In this document: positions 1 to 8,546 of the stretch, one piece after another
Layout of the letters: each line of letters begins with the position of its first letter
How positions within the stretch are numbered: the stretch's first letter is position 1
Assembly: GCA_035308565.1 (NCBI GenBank)
Contig: DATGGK010000074.1
Location: forward strand, 1 to 64,000
DNA length: 64,000 bases
Direction of reading: 5' to 3'
Source: JANXLS01 sp035308565
Lineage (GTDB): Bacteria > Planctomycetota > SZUA-567 > H5-PLA8
Notes under the pieces: model-generated
What the model was told of the DNA's origin: nothing
The model's input: only the letters and a program-made list of their open reading frames with translations
The model's database searches: none
Program-made: the position numbers and the translations under genes

Positions 1-1130
1 TTCATCGCGTATTCGCTGCAATACGCCAGCGCCAGCAGCATGTCGGGCTTCAAGCGGCTCAGCGGCAGCCTCCCTTTGAGCCATCCCGCAAATCCGTATG
101 TCCGCGGATAGTCGCGATTCTTTGTAAAAAGCTGCTCGAGCAATTTGTCCGCCGCGTCCTGCGCGTCCTCTTCCAGCGGGCAGGCGCCGATGAACTTCTT
201 CACCGCCTCAACCGCCTCGTCCCAGCGTTTGTCTTCCACGTACATGTCCGAATCGGCCAGCACGCCATACGCGAATCGCGCTTCGAAGGTATCCGCATAG
301 TCGGCGACAATTTTTTTGCACAGCGCTTCGACTTTCGCGTTATCCAATTTCCGCTGCTGCAACTCCACCTGCGCGCGCAGCGCCTCCGGCGCGCGCCGCC
401 AGTCTTTGCCGCCGTCTTCGTACGCGTCCTGCGCCGCTTTCAACGCCTCGTCAAAACGCTGCAGCGCTTGAAGCGCCTCCGCACGCGCCATCTGGAGCGA
501 CGCGCGGATCAGCGGCGACGCTGGATTCGCGGCCAATTGCGCGTCGCTGTCCGCAATGCTTTTGTTAGCCGCCTCCACGCCGTCCTGCCGCGCTTTGATC
601 ATCTGAGCCGCCTGCACTGCCGCCTGGCGAATCTCGTTCTGCGCCGCGTAAGCGCCCACAACCAGCCAGGCCTTGCGCACTTCATCAAGGCTCGCAGGAG
701 TCAGCGGCGCGCTGTCGAGCTTCGACTGCAGCAGCGACGCATCCTGATACAACTGAATCCCGCGCTTCTCAATCTGCTCGCGAATCTCCTTCGCGCGTTT
801 GGCCACGTCCGCATCCGCGTTATTGATAAGCTGCCCCAGAATCCGATGCGCCGGCTGGCCCTTCGCAACCAGCCCCTTCCCCGCCGCGTCGCGTTTCGCC
901 GCATCGCCATTCAACAGATCGGTCACCAGCAGATTGAGTTCGCTCGCCATCCCCGGGACGGGTTTCGGCGCCGGCGGGTTCGGCGGCGTCAGCGGCTTGG
1001 GCGTCACATTTTCAGCCGGCGTTTTCGGCTTCGGCGCCGTCGCGGTATCCGGAGGCGCCGGCGGTTTATCTTCTCCGGCAAGCACTGTAATGGAAAAAAA
1101 GAAAACAAACAGGATGGCGTGAATTTTCAT
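1..1130 (-). CDS. Secreted TPR-like helical protein (3' end outside window)
   Basis: The frame is open from an ATG at 1130 to the left edge (376 visible residues), so the C-terminus is missing. It starts with a Sec signal peptide, MKIHAILFVFFFSITVLA, followed by GED. Residues 20-60 are a Pro/Lys/Ala-rich linker (repeated PKP and PP). The rest is Ala/Glu/Lys-rich and helical. One stretch around residue 200 (RAEALQALQRFDEALKAA) looks like a TPR helix pair, and the later part has the same spacing of small and aromatic residues. I infer an exported protein-protein interaction module, possibly involved in envelope assembly; no catalytic motif is visible. It lies downstream of the RAYT unit on the same strand. 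The upstream GGAG is about 13 nt from the ATG, so translation initiation looks weak. Confidence 0.75.
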   Translation of the reverse strand, partial: MKIHAILFVFFFSITVLAGEDKPPAPPDTATAPKPKTPAENVTPKPLTPPNPPAPKPVPGMASELNLLVTDLLNGDAAKRDAAGKGLVAKGQPAHRILGQLINNADADVAKRAKEIREQIEKRGIQLYQDASLLQSKLDSAPLTPASLDEVRKAWLVVGAYAAQNEIRQAAVQAAQMIKARQDGVEAANKSIADSDAQLAANPASPLIRASLQMARAEALQALQRFDEALKAAQDAYEDGGKDWRRAPEALRAQVELQQRKLDNAKVEALCKKIVADYADTFEARFAYGVLADSDMYVEDKRWDEAVEAVKKFIGACPLEEDAQDAADKLLEQLFTKNRDYPRTYGFAGWLKGRLPLSRLKPDMLLALAYCSEYAM

Positions 1131-1210
1131 GCGGCAGGCGCGGCTCCGTTTAAAGAAATGAGCGATCTAAAGCACGCGCATTTTAGAGGAAATGTGCGCG
1201 GACGCAACCA

Positions 1211-1236
1211 TTGTGGTGCAGGCGGCCCGCCTGCAC
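1211..1236 (+). repeat. R1 palindrome, left of RAYT
   Basis: The element has 10-bp arms around one base (core TGCAGGCGGCCCGCCTGCA), preceded by TTGTGG. It is identical over 26 nt to the copy at 1848 and lies just downstream of the RAYT stop. Confidence 0.85.
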
Positions 1237-1241
1237 TGGCA

Positions 1242-1832
1242 TCACGTAGTATTTTTCTTTACAAATGCGCTGCTCCACTGCCAATCATGGCTATTCGCAC
1301 ATAATCCGGCCACGACCGGATTCTCTTCCACGTAATGGATAAATATGGCCAAGTCATCCGCGTCGCGAATCAAATGGTCAAAAGACTCGCGTTCCCAAAT
1401 CGGGTCCACGCGATTCAAAATCGATTGAATTCGGTGGGCAGTATAGGATTTCCACGAATGAGTTATTGCAGAAAGAGTGAACTCATTTGTCGGAGCGATA
1501 ACCGCATGAACATGATTTGGCATTATACACCAGGCAAGCAGATGATATTTACTGCCTTTGAAATGCAGAAGATTTTCCTGAACAATGCCTGCGATTTCCG
1601 GCCTCATCAGAACGCACGACCCAAGTTGAATTGGCGGCTCGGCGAATGCGGCTATCTCCGTAGTGGAGAGTTTTGCTGACAATTGTTTTTGAGTACTTGG
1701 GATTACGGCGTCCCAGAGTCGATAGGTTAGAAAATAAGTGCAGCCTTCCTTAAATAAATGTGGAAGCTCTCCGCGCGAGCGGGGTTCCACGAACGGAATT
1801 GAGCGCGGATCGATGAATTCGTACTCAGCCAT
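1242..1832 (-). CDS. REP-associated tyrosine transposase (RAYT, IS200/Y1 type)
   Basis: This 196-aa protein has the size and motifs of RAYTs, single-strand DNA transposases of the HUH superfamily that cut REP hairpins. The HUH motif is seen in CIMPNHVHAVI (His107, His109). Downstream, WERESFDHLIRD, FIHYVEENPVVAGL and WQWSSA match the typical C-terminal signature (YIRNNPVKAGL...WPWSSA). At the position where relatives usually read ESYDH, this protein has Phe151, so the presumed catalytic tyrosine may be missing. Tyr130, upstream in the same region, is an alternative. The start at 1832 has no strong Shine-Dalgarno sequence. The gene is AT-richer than its flanks and is enclosed by R1 palindromes. 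I am confident of the family; activity is uncertain. Confidence 0.88.
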   Translation of the reverse strand: MAEYEFIDPRSIPFVEPRSRGELPHLFKEGCTYFLTYRLWDAVIPSTQKQLSAKLSTTEIAAFAEPPIQLGSCVLMRPEIAGIVQENLLHFKGSKYHLLAWCIMPNHVHAVIAPTNEFTLSAITHSWKSYTAHRIQSILNRVDPIWERESFDHLIRDADDLAIFIHYVEENPVVAGLCANSHDWQWSSAFVKKNTT

Positions 1833-1847
1833 TCTTGATCGGTGTTA

Positions 1848-1873
1848 TTGTGGTGCAGGCGGCCCGCCTGCAC
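1848..1873 (+). repeat. R1 palindrome, right of RAYT
   Basis: Identical 26-nt copy of the 1211 element in the same orientation, ending about 15 nt upstream of the RAYT start codon side. With the 1211 copy it frames the transposase gene. Confidence 0.85.
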
Positions 1874-1910
1874 ACGCCTCGCTGAACGCCATTCTTTAAA
1901 CTGAATCCAA

Positions 1911-1935
1911 TGCAGGCGGGCCGCCCGCACCACAA
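1911..1935 (-). repeat. R1 palindrome, inverted copy
   Basis: Inverted copy of R1, 37 nt from the 1848 copy. The pair can fold as one long cruciform (REPIN-like). It ends next to the alpha-2-macroglobulin stop codon at 1941. Confidence 0.8.
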
Positions 1936-1940
1936 GTCAA

Positions 1941-4900
1941 TCAATCCGCAATCTTCAGCTTGATCTCGTCCGAATTCGCCTTCAATTCCGGCGCGTACAT
2001 CGCGCTCGCTTTCGTCGGCAGCGCGCTGAACGTCCCCGGAATCTCCGCGCGCATGCGGTACGTCACGCTGTGTTTGCCGCGCGAGAGCGTCCGCGCAAAC
2101 AAACACACCCGCTCGTCGCGCAGTTCCATGTATGCATTCAGGTCGTTGCCGTTGTAGCCGCTGCGCACTTCCACCGGCTCGAACCCCGCCGCCTTCATGT
2201 CCTCGAACAGGATGTATTCGTAATCGTTTTTGCTGTCGATCTCCAACTCGATCTCGACCAGATCGCCGCTCTTGAGTTGCGCCAGATTCGGCAGTTCGGA
2301 GCGCTCGTATTTCTCGACCTTCTGCGCGACCGATTGCCCGTGCTCGCCTTCGACTTTGATCTTCTTCTCGACAGGCGTGAGCTTGTAGTATTTGCGGTCC
2401 ACTTTGATCTCCAATCCCGCCTTCTTGATGTCGTCCTCCAGCGTGAAGTTGGTCATGTAGGCGTTGAAGTACAGCGGCCCAGTCCCCTTCTTATGGAACT
2501 CAAGCTTGTGCGCGCCATTGGTGATTGCATCGCCGGTCAGCACCACTTTGTTGTCGAACGTGAACAGATTCGACGAATTAATCGACACCGTCTTCGCGAC
2601 TTTGCCGTCCAGAACCACGTCCAACTGCATGTCCGGCGCGTCTTCGCCGCTGGCGGTAAGGTACTCGGCCAGCGCTTCAATGCAGATCGCCGTGTCGCGC
2701 GTGCTGTTCCAGTACGTCGCGTGCCGGCGGTTGTTCAACAGGTACTTCACCAGGCGCGACGCTTTCTCGCTCTTCGGATCGGCCGCGGCCAGCAGCTTCA
2801 AATAATACGCCTGCGCTTCGTATTCGCTGCCGTACCAGTACCACCAATAATTATTCTCCGGCAGCTTCAAATACGCCGTCTGATTCTCGTCGTCCTGAAC
2901 CAGATACTGCTCGATGTTCTGCATGATCATTCTAAGCTGCTCGGCCTGCTTCTGCTTGTTGAGCGCCAAACCGAACATCGCCTTCCCGTAAACCGCGAGG
3001 TTGTTCCGGTCGCGATACAGGAAATCGCGCATCTCGATGTTGTTGTCGTTGGCATCGGCCAAAACCATGTACGTGAACGCGTCCATGTTGTCCGCCGATT
3101 CTTTATACGGCTTGATCTTCGCCGGCCCGTTGCGGATCATCGCCGCTTCTTTGTCGCGATAATTCTTCAACCACTGCACGCCGCGGTCGAGCATCCCCTG
3201 CGGCAAATTGATCCCGTTGTTCTTGGCGATCTGCAAACCGTGCACGACATACGCCGTCGTGTGCGGATACGAATATTCGCCGTTGCCGCTGAACCAGCCC
3301 CACCCGCCGTCGCCGCACTGCATCGCCGCGAGCCGATCGACGCCGGCCTGGACCATGCTGCGCACTTCCGCATCGTCGAAGACGGGGTTGTGGTAATTCT
3401 TCTGCTGCCACTGCTTCGCGCGCTCGACATCGTTGCCGATCTCCTGTGCGTTCAGATTCGTGATTTTGTCGCGCACGTCCTTCAAGTTGATGTTCATGCG
3501 CAGCAGCACTTTTTGCGTGATCGCCGCCGGCAAAAAGCGATTGAGCGTCTGTTCGGTGCAGCCGTAGGGGTAATCGACCATGTACGGCAGCGCATCGACC
3601 ATCGCCCCCGCCAGCGTCGGCGAGTAGCGCACTTCCAACCGGCTGTCGGCGACGCGCCGCTCAGCCGGCACGGTGAATGCGATGCTGCCGCTGTCCTTCT
3701 CCGGGCGAATGTTTCCGGAGAACGATTCCGTCTTCAACATGCCGTGAATGTACGCGGGGAATTTCAATTCCATCGCGTCCGATTCTTCATTCGTCAGCGC
3801 CTTCGCGCGGATGACGGCTTCGCCCGCCGCGACGACTTTTACGCGCCAATCCACGCGCGCCTCAGCATTCGCCTCGATTTCAACCGAGCGCTTCAGCGCA
3901 TCCATCGCCTCGATGCAGCCGCCGTCAAGTTCCAGCGACACTTCGACTTTCTTCTTCTCTTTGAGGAAATTATGAACATTCGCCGACAGCACCACTTCAT
4001 CCTTCTGCGTGAAGAAGCGCGGCGCTTGCAGCCGGATGATTACGTTCTTTTTCGTGATCACTTCAACGTCGCCTTGTCCCACGCGCGTCCCCGCGCTCAT
4101 CGTCCAGACCTTCACTTTCCACGTGGTCAAACTTTCAGGCATCGGCACGTCAAATTCAGCGATGCCCTGCGCGTTCGTATTGAGCGTCGCGGCCCAGAAC
4201 GCAGTGTCGGCGAAATTCTTGCGCACCGTCGCTTCAGCCATCGGCTCAGCTTGGCCGCTCTGTTCTGCCTCGTCTTTCGCGCCGCCGCTCTTGTCAGAAG
4301 CCGCGCGCAGCGCGCGGCGGTTTTCACCGGCCATCGCGCCATTCGCGGCAAATGCCGATGTCGGCGCGGCCGGCATCGCCGCGCCTTTCTCCATCACTGC
4401 CCCGTCGGCGAAAGCATCGGCTTCTCCGCGCGCCGAGCCTCTCCCGGCCCCGCCGCCGAAACCGGGCTTCGCGCCCAAGCCCGGATCGTCAGCAACCATG
4501 TTTCCGAACGCTCCGAGGAAACTCATCGCGATTTCGCCAGTCTTGTGAACGTTGTAACCGCTCTTGTTCAGCGACGAATCGCTCTGGGGATAATGGTTGC
4601 GCCGCTTCCAGAAGTAGCTCTTGATTTCGCCAACGTTCGACCCGCCCGAAATGTATTCGACCGATTTGTCGTAAACTGTGATCGCCGTCGTCCCGCTGAT
4701 TGGCTCGCCAGAATTGTCCGTGAGCTTCAGCCGCACTTTCGCTTTTTGCCCCGGCTTGTATTCCTTCGTGTCCGGCAGCACTTCGACGTTGGTCACACGG
4801 CTCTCCGGCGGAACGACGATTTCTTTCGTCTCGCTGAATACTTTTCCGCCGCTGACGACCAGCGCTTCAACAAAGAAATTCGGCATGTCGCGCTGAGCCA

Positions 4901-7900
4901 CGTCGAGTTCCTCGATGCTGCTTTTGCCCTTTAGGTGAATCAATTTCGGCGCGACGCAGATGCCGTTCGCCGCGCGCGGGAAGAGCAGCACGGTTGTGTT
5001 TTCGCGGTTGGCGTTGACCATCAGTCTGACTTTTTCGCCCGGCGCGTATTCGCGCTTTTCCGGAATCAGCTCAATGTCGTTGAAGCGGAACGGCGCGCCC
5101 GTGTAACCCTCACCCGTAACGACGAACACGTATCCGCCTTCGATGCTGTGCTTCTTCTCATCGGTGACCGTGTAGCTCAGCCGATACTGCCCCGGCTGCG
5201 CGGCCTTCATCTGCTGGCGCGCTTTGCCTTCGTCATTCGTATCCAGCGCCCACGTCTGCACCGTTTTTTCGCTCGGCTTGCCGTCTTTGTCGTAGCTGAT
5301 TTGCAGCAGCTTCAATTCGCCTTTGCCCTTCACCGGCTTATTGTCAACCGTCTGCGCGGAAAAATCTCCTTCAATGGCGTCGTCCGCGCGGAAGTGCCCG
5401 CGATTCACCCACGCGTAAACCTTGAACGGCTTGCGCGCCACGATCACGCTGCCGGTGCCGACGATGGTGCGCCGCGAATTGTCCGTGACTTCCGCCGTGA
5501 TCTCGTACTTGTGATCGGTGTCGCCATGCACGGCTTTCGCGACCGCCGTGTCGATCTCGATTTTAAACGTCCCGTCCGCGTTCAGCGGCACTTCGTTCTC
5601 GCTTACCACTTCAGGCGGCGTGCTGGCATGGCCCCACCACCACGCAATCGGCCGCCTCATGCCCCACTCGCGCCAGCCCGGGTACCAGCGGTAATCGAAG
5701 GCGAACCACCAGTAACCGGGTTCGTAGAACCAATCCCATGCACCCACCGGATAGAAACTCGCCTCGTGGTCGCTGCGCAGGATTTTGTATTTCACTTTGC
5801 CCTGAGCCACCGGCGCGCCGAAATAATATTTCGCCGTGATCGTCGCGCCGATCTTCTCGCCCAGCATCACCGGCTCGCTCGGCGCATCCACTTTCACTTC
5901 GAATTCAGGCTTCTTATATTCTTCCAGCCGGAACGTCACATTTCCCGCGCCGCCGGTTTGTTCGTTTTCACCGATGAACGTCGAGATGTTGTACACGCCC
6001 AGCGTAGCGAGTTTGTCCAGCTTGATTTCGCCGTCCAGCCCGCCGAATTCGTCGCACTTCATCACTTTCTCAAAAATCTTTTCGCCCTTCGGATTGTGAA
6101 TCTCCACAAGCTGCGAACGTCCCGCGTACGACGAAGGCCCCTTTTCATCGTACTTCGCATTGCCCGTCCAGAATTTAAATTTCACCGACTGATCCGGCCG
6201 GTACACCGGCCGGTCGGTGATACCGAACGATTTGACCTGGTTGTACTCCTGGTCGTACCACTGCCCGTACCACACGCCGGTAAAACCCATGAACGCCATG
6301 CGCCCGTCGGACGCCGTCGCGGTGATCAGCCAATTGTGATTTTGCGGCAGTGTGTTTTCCTTCATAAATAGCTGTCCTTCGCCGTCAGCCGCCGCGCTCG
6401 TTTCGGATGTGGTGATGTCGTAGCCGTTGTTGTTCCAATGCTGCTGGTAGCCGAAGAAATCCAGCTTCGCGTTCGGCACGGATTTGCCCGTTTCCGCGTC
6501 GGCGATGAAGAAATACTCCTGGCGGTCGAGCTGCTTTTTCACGATCGCCGTGTCGGCAATCCAGATCACAATCCGGCTGAGGTTGCCGTTGGCCATCTGC
6601 GCGGTGAGCAAATACGCGCCCGCTTTTTTCAGCGGCGTTTCGATCGTCACGCGCTTGTCAAAATGCTTCTCGCGCGGCTGCAAATCCAGCTCCCAATTCG
6701 CCGCTTTCGCGCCAAGGTACTGCGTCTGATTCTTCTCGACCAACCGCCAGCCGATGTTGTCGATATTGATGTTCTCCCAGTTCAACTGTTTGGGCTTGGT
6801 TTTGATGTACGCTTTCACGTCGTTGAGCAGTTTCGTCACGTCGATCTCCGTCGCTTCGAAGTTCACTTTGTTTCCGTTGCGGAAACGGTACTCGACGGTG
6901 GCCGGTTCGGCCGGCGTCTGCGTGCCCACATTCTCGAACGTGCCCCAATTGTTGAGAATCTGATCGACGCGCGCTTGCAGTTCCTTCTTCGGCCCGTACT
7001 CCGCAATGCTGCGCTTCCAAAATTCAACGGCGCGGTCGTACTGCTGCCTGTCTTCGAACAATTGCGCCAGCGCTTGCAGCGATTGGTTCGCGAAACCATT
7101 GCCTTTGAACTGGTCCGCGTTGTTGATGTAGATTTTGATGAAGTTAAATTCGTCCGGCAGCTTGAAGCGTTTGATGCCCGTCGCCAGTTTCGCGATCGTC
7201 TCGTCCTCGCCCAGCGTCTTCACCGCAAACGGCCCGCTCTCGTCTTTCTCGTCGCCGCTGCGAATGCCGTAGCCGGCCATCGTCCGCACGTCGAATTGAG
7301 TCTGGAGGAATTGCGCGAACGTGTAGCGCAATTCGGCGGCGCGGTCGGGGTTGAGTTCCTCCGCCTGCATCAAACAGAAGCGCCAGCGTTCCCCGTCGTT
7401 CGCCGCATCCTTGAACGACTTCGGGATTTTGTAATAAACGGGCGTGCCGTCCGGATTCGTCGGCGCGCCGCGCACACCGCTGTACCCGCCGCGGTAATAG
7501 CCGCGCCCATTGCCGTTATAACCGTCTTCGTAATCGGGAAGCTTGTCGAGCTCGGTCAGGTCCTGCAACCTCCACGCTTCGTGGTAGCCCTGCGGATTGA
7601 GCGCGTGGGCGGCTTGCGTGTAGAACTGCGAGAGCGCTTTTTTGTCCGGCTCGTCCTTGCCCTTGTCCATCGCCTGCGAGAGAAGCTGCAAGGCGCGCAC
7701 GCGGTCGCGCGCGTAGCTGCTGACGTAGCGGCCATCGTTGCCGCGCCGGTTTCCGCGATAAAACTTTCCCGCGACGATAAATCCAATATGCTGGCCAGGT
7801 GTGAGCGTTTCCGCCGCCTTGGCCAGCAGCCGCCAGTTGTTCGCGTGGACCTCGATGATCTTCTCGCGAAAATCGTCCACCTCGTCCTCGCGCCCAAGCC

Positions 7901-8144
7901 GCGTCAGGCAATTGATCCCATTCGCCAAATCCTCGCCCACTTTGAGCGGATCGTCCTTCGGATCCATCGCCAGCGCGCTGTACTGAGCGTAGGCGTCCTT
8001 GAAGTTCCCCGCCTTCATCGTCTTCTGCGCGGCGTCGCGCTTCTGTTGATTGCTCTCTTCAGCATAAAGATTGCGCCAGCCAAAGACGCCGGCGAACAGT
8101 GTTAAAAAAGCGATCACGGTAAAAAGCGATTTGTCCGAAAACAT
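1941..8144 (-). CDS. Bacterial alpha-2-macroglobulin-like protein with thioester motif
   Basis: This 2067-aa protein belongs to the large bacterial alpha-2-macroglobulins, which trap proteases in the periplasm through a reactive Cys-Gln thioester. The start at 8144 is fixed by a TCGGAGG ribosome site 7 nt upstream. The frame continues upstream for 107 codons, but that part only reads through an R1 palindrome and heptad repeats. Residues 6-21 are a hydrophobic anchor (LFTVIAFLTLFAGVFGW). A TPR-like segment follows. The MG2 signature ITDRPVYRPDQSVKFKF lies in the first third. The A2M domain (ESLTTWKVKVWTMS, VIIRLQAPRFF) precedes the thioester YPYGCTEQ, with Cys at about residue 1529. The alpha-helical thioester domain follows, then a receptor-binding-like C-terminal domain. 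No adjacent pbpC is present in the window. Because CxEQ is intact, it should be a functional trap. Confidence 0.93.
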   Translation of the reverse strand: MFSDKSLFTVIAFLTLFAGVFGWRNLYAEESNQQKRDAAQKTMKAGNFKDAYAQYSALAMDPKDDPLKVGEDLANGINCLTRLGREDEVDDFREKIIEVHANNWRLLAKAAETLTPGQHIGFIVAGKFYRGNRRGNDGRYVSSYARDRVRALQLLSQAMDKGKDEPDKKALSQFYTQAAHALNPQGYHEAWRLQDLTELDKLPDYEDGYNGNGRGYYRGGYSGVRGAPTNPDGTPVYYKIPKSFKDAANDGERWRFCLMQAEELNPDRAAELRYTFAQFLQTQFDVRTMAGYGIRSGDEKDESGPFAVKTLGEDETIAKLATGIKRFKLPDEFNFIKIYINNADQFKGNGFANQSLQALAQLFEDRQQYDRAVEFWKRSIAEYGPKKELQARVDQILNNWGTFENVGTQTPAEPATVEYRFRNGNKVNFEATEIDVTKLLNDVKAYIKTKPKQLNWENINIDNIGWRLVEKNQTQYLGAKAANWELDLQPREKHFDKRVTIETPLKKAGAYLLTAQMANGNLSRIVIWIADTAIVKKQLDRQEYFFIADAETGKSVPNAKLDFFGYQQHWNNNGYDITTSETSAAADGEGQLFMKENTLPQNHNWLITATASDGRMAFMGFTGVWYGQWYDQEYNQVKSFGITDRPVYRPDQSVKFKFWTGNAKYDEKGPSSYAGRSQLVEIHNPKGEKIFEKVMKCDEFGGLDGEIKLDKLATLGVYNISTFIGENEQTGGAGNVTFRLEEYKKPEFEVKVDAPSEPVMLGEKIGATITAKYYFGAPVAQGKVKYKILRSDHEASFYPVGAWDWFYEPGYWWFAFDYRWYPGWREWGMRRPIAWWWGHASTPPEVVSENEVPLNADGTFKIEIDTAVAKAVHGDTDHKYEITAEVTDNSRRTIVGTGSVIVARKPFKVYAWVNRGHFRADDAIEGDFSAQTVDNKPVKGKGELKLLQISYDKDGKPSEKTVQTWALDTNDEGKARQQMKAAQPGQYRLSYTVTDEKKHSIEGGYVFVVTGEGYTGAPFRFNDIELIPEKREYAPGEKVRLMVNANRENTTVLLFPRAANGICVAPKLIHLKGKSSIEELDVAQRDMPNFFVEALVVSGGKVFSETKEIVVPPESRVTNVEVLPDTKEYKPGQKAKVRLKLTDNSGEPISGTTAITVYDKSVEYISGGSNVGEIKSYFWKRRNHYPQSDSSLNKSGYNVHKTGEIAMSFLGAFGNMVADDPGLGAKPGFGGGAGRGSARGEADAFADGAVMEKGAAMPAAPTSAFAANGAMAGENRRALRAASDKSGGAKDEAEQSGQAEPMAEATVRKNFADTAFWAATLNTNAQGIAEFDVPMPESLTTWKVKVWTMSAGTRVGQGDVEVITKKNVIIRLQAPRFFTQKDEVVLSANVHNFLKEKKKVEVSLELDGGCIEAMDALKRSVEIEANAEARVDWRVKVVAAGEAVIRAKALTNEESDAMELKFPAYIHGMLKTESFSGNIRPEKDSGSIAFTVPAERRVADSRLEVRYSPTLAGAMVDALPYMVDYPYGCTEQTLNRFLPAAITQKVLLRMNINLKDVRDKITNLNAQEIGNDVERAKQWQQKNYHNPVFDDAEVRSMVQAGVDRLAAMQCGDGGWGWFSGNGEYSYPHTTAYVVHGLQIAKNNGINLPQGMLDRGVQWLKNYRDKEAAMIRNGPAKIKPYKESADNMDAFTYMVLADANDNNIEMRDFLYRDRNNLAVYGKAMFGLALNKQKQAEQLRMIMQNIEQYLVQDDENQTAYLKLPENNYWWYWYGSEYEAQAYYLKLLAAADPKSEKASRLVKYLLNNRRHATYWNSTRDTAICIEALAEYLTASGEDAPDMQLDVVLDGKVAKTVSINSSNLFTFDNKVVLTGDAITNGAHKLEFHKKGTGPLYFNAYMTNFTLEDDIKKAGLEIKVDRKYYKLTPVEKKIKVEGEHGQSVAQKVEKYERSELPNLAQLKSGDLVEIELEIDSKNDYEYILFEDMKAAGFEPVEVRSGYNGNDLNAYMELRDERVCLFARTLSRGKHSVTYRMRAEIPGTFSALPTKASAMYAPELKANSDEIKLKIAD

Positions 8145-8150
8145 GGCGAA

Positions 8151-8157
8151 CCTCCGA
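8151..8157 (-). promoter_or_regulatory. Ribosome binding site of the alpha-2-macroglobulin gene
   Basis: On the minus strand this reads TCGGAGG, seven bases before ATG 8144. It decides the start against the longer open frame that begins at 8465. Confidence 0.75.
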
Positions 8158-8271
8158 GAAATAAGCAGCGCGATGAGTAGTGCGCGTCTCCGGCGCGCCA
8201 AACGTGGCTTCGCGGGAGGCACGACATCTTTGAGGCGATGACGGACCAAAAAGTTGCGCAAAAAAACAATT

Positions 8272-8297
8272 TTGTGGTGCGGGCGTCCCGCCTGCAC
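8272..8297 (+). repeat. R1 palindrome, intergenic
   Basis: TTGTGGTGCGGGCGTCCCGC followed by CTGCAC, the same family as the elements framing the RAYT, with two substitutions in the stem. It lies in the divergent promoter region. Confidence 0.8.
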
Positions 8298-8403
8298 GAT
8301 CTTCGCACAACGCTTTGTTTCCAGAATTATACGCCGCGTGTCACTTCGCGAAAGGAATAGTAATTCCACGCCAAACTCCGCAGGCGCATGTCGTCTTTGG
8401 CCA

Positions 8404-8455
8404 CCCACCTCTGACCCCTGACCTCTGGCTCCTGGCCCCTGACTCCTGACCTCTA
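8404..8455. repeat. Heptad tract (CCTGACY/CTCCTGA)
   Basis: About seven degenerate 7-bp tandem units, the complement of the GTCAGGA-type units seen at 26634. Same class as the tracts at 56830 and 58533. Confidence 0.75.
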
Positions 8456-8534
8456 TTTTGGACAATAGCGATGGGGCCTATAGAATCGAGTTCATCGACA
8501 ATGTGGCCGTAGAATCAAAAAACACGCCGCGCCC

Positions 8535-8540
8535 AAGGTG
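8535..8540 (+). promoter_or_regulatory. Ribosome binding site of the 2116-aa propeller protein
   Basis: AAGGTG lies six bases before ATG 8547. It favours this ATG over the in-frame GTG at 8538, which forms part of the ribosome site itself. Confidence 0.55.
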
Positions 8541-8546
8541 ACCGCG

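Larger units (their letters stand above)
1211..1935. mobile_element. RAYT transposase gene bracketed by REP palindromes
   Basis: A RAYT coding region (1242-1832) lies between two direct copies of a 26-nt palindromic element (1211-1236 and 1848-1873). An inverted third copy follows at 1911-1935, 37 nt further on. The core of each is TGCAGGCGGCCCGCCTGCA. The inverted pair 1848/1911 has the form of a REPIN/BIME, the non-autonomous unit that RAYT proteins are known to act on. Further copies of the family lie at 8272, 61178 and, as a variant, 55064. The transposase gene is visibly more AT-rich than its neighbours, which supports transfer. Confidence 0.7.
8145..8546. other. Divergent intergenic region with two repeat types
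   Basis: About 400 bp separate the divergently transcribed macroglobulin and beta-propeller genes, so promoters for both must lie here. It contains an R1 palindrome at 8272-8297 and a tract of degenerate 7-bp units of the CCTGACC/CTCCTGA type at 8404-8455. I see no convincing -10/-35 pair and no conserved gene. Confidence 0.6.

Noticed and set aside
2070..8105. Three very long open frames on the plus strand opposite the alpha-2-macroglobulin gene
   Set aside because: They are antisense products of GC-rich codon bias: Arg/His/Val-rich, without domain, signal or ribosome site. The minus-strand frame has clear homology and a strong ribosome site.
8145..8465. N-terminal extension of the alpha-2-macroglobulin
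   Set aside because: The extra 107 codons read through an R1 palindrome and a heptad tract. The internal ATG has a strong ribosome site followed by a membrane anchor.
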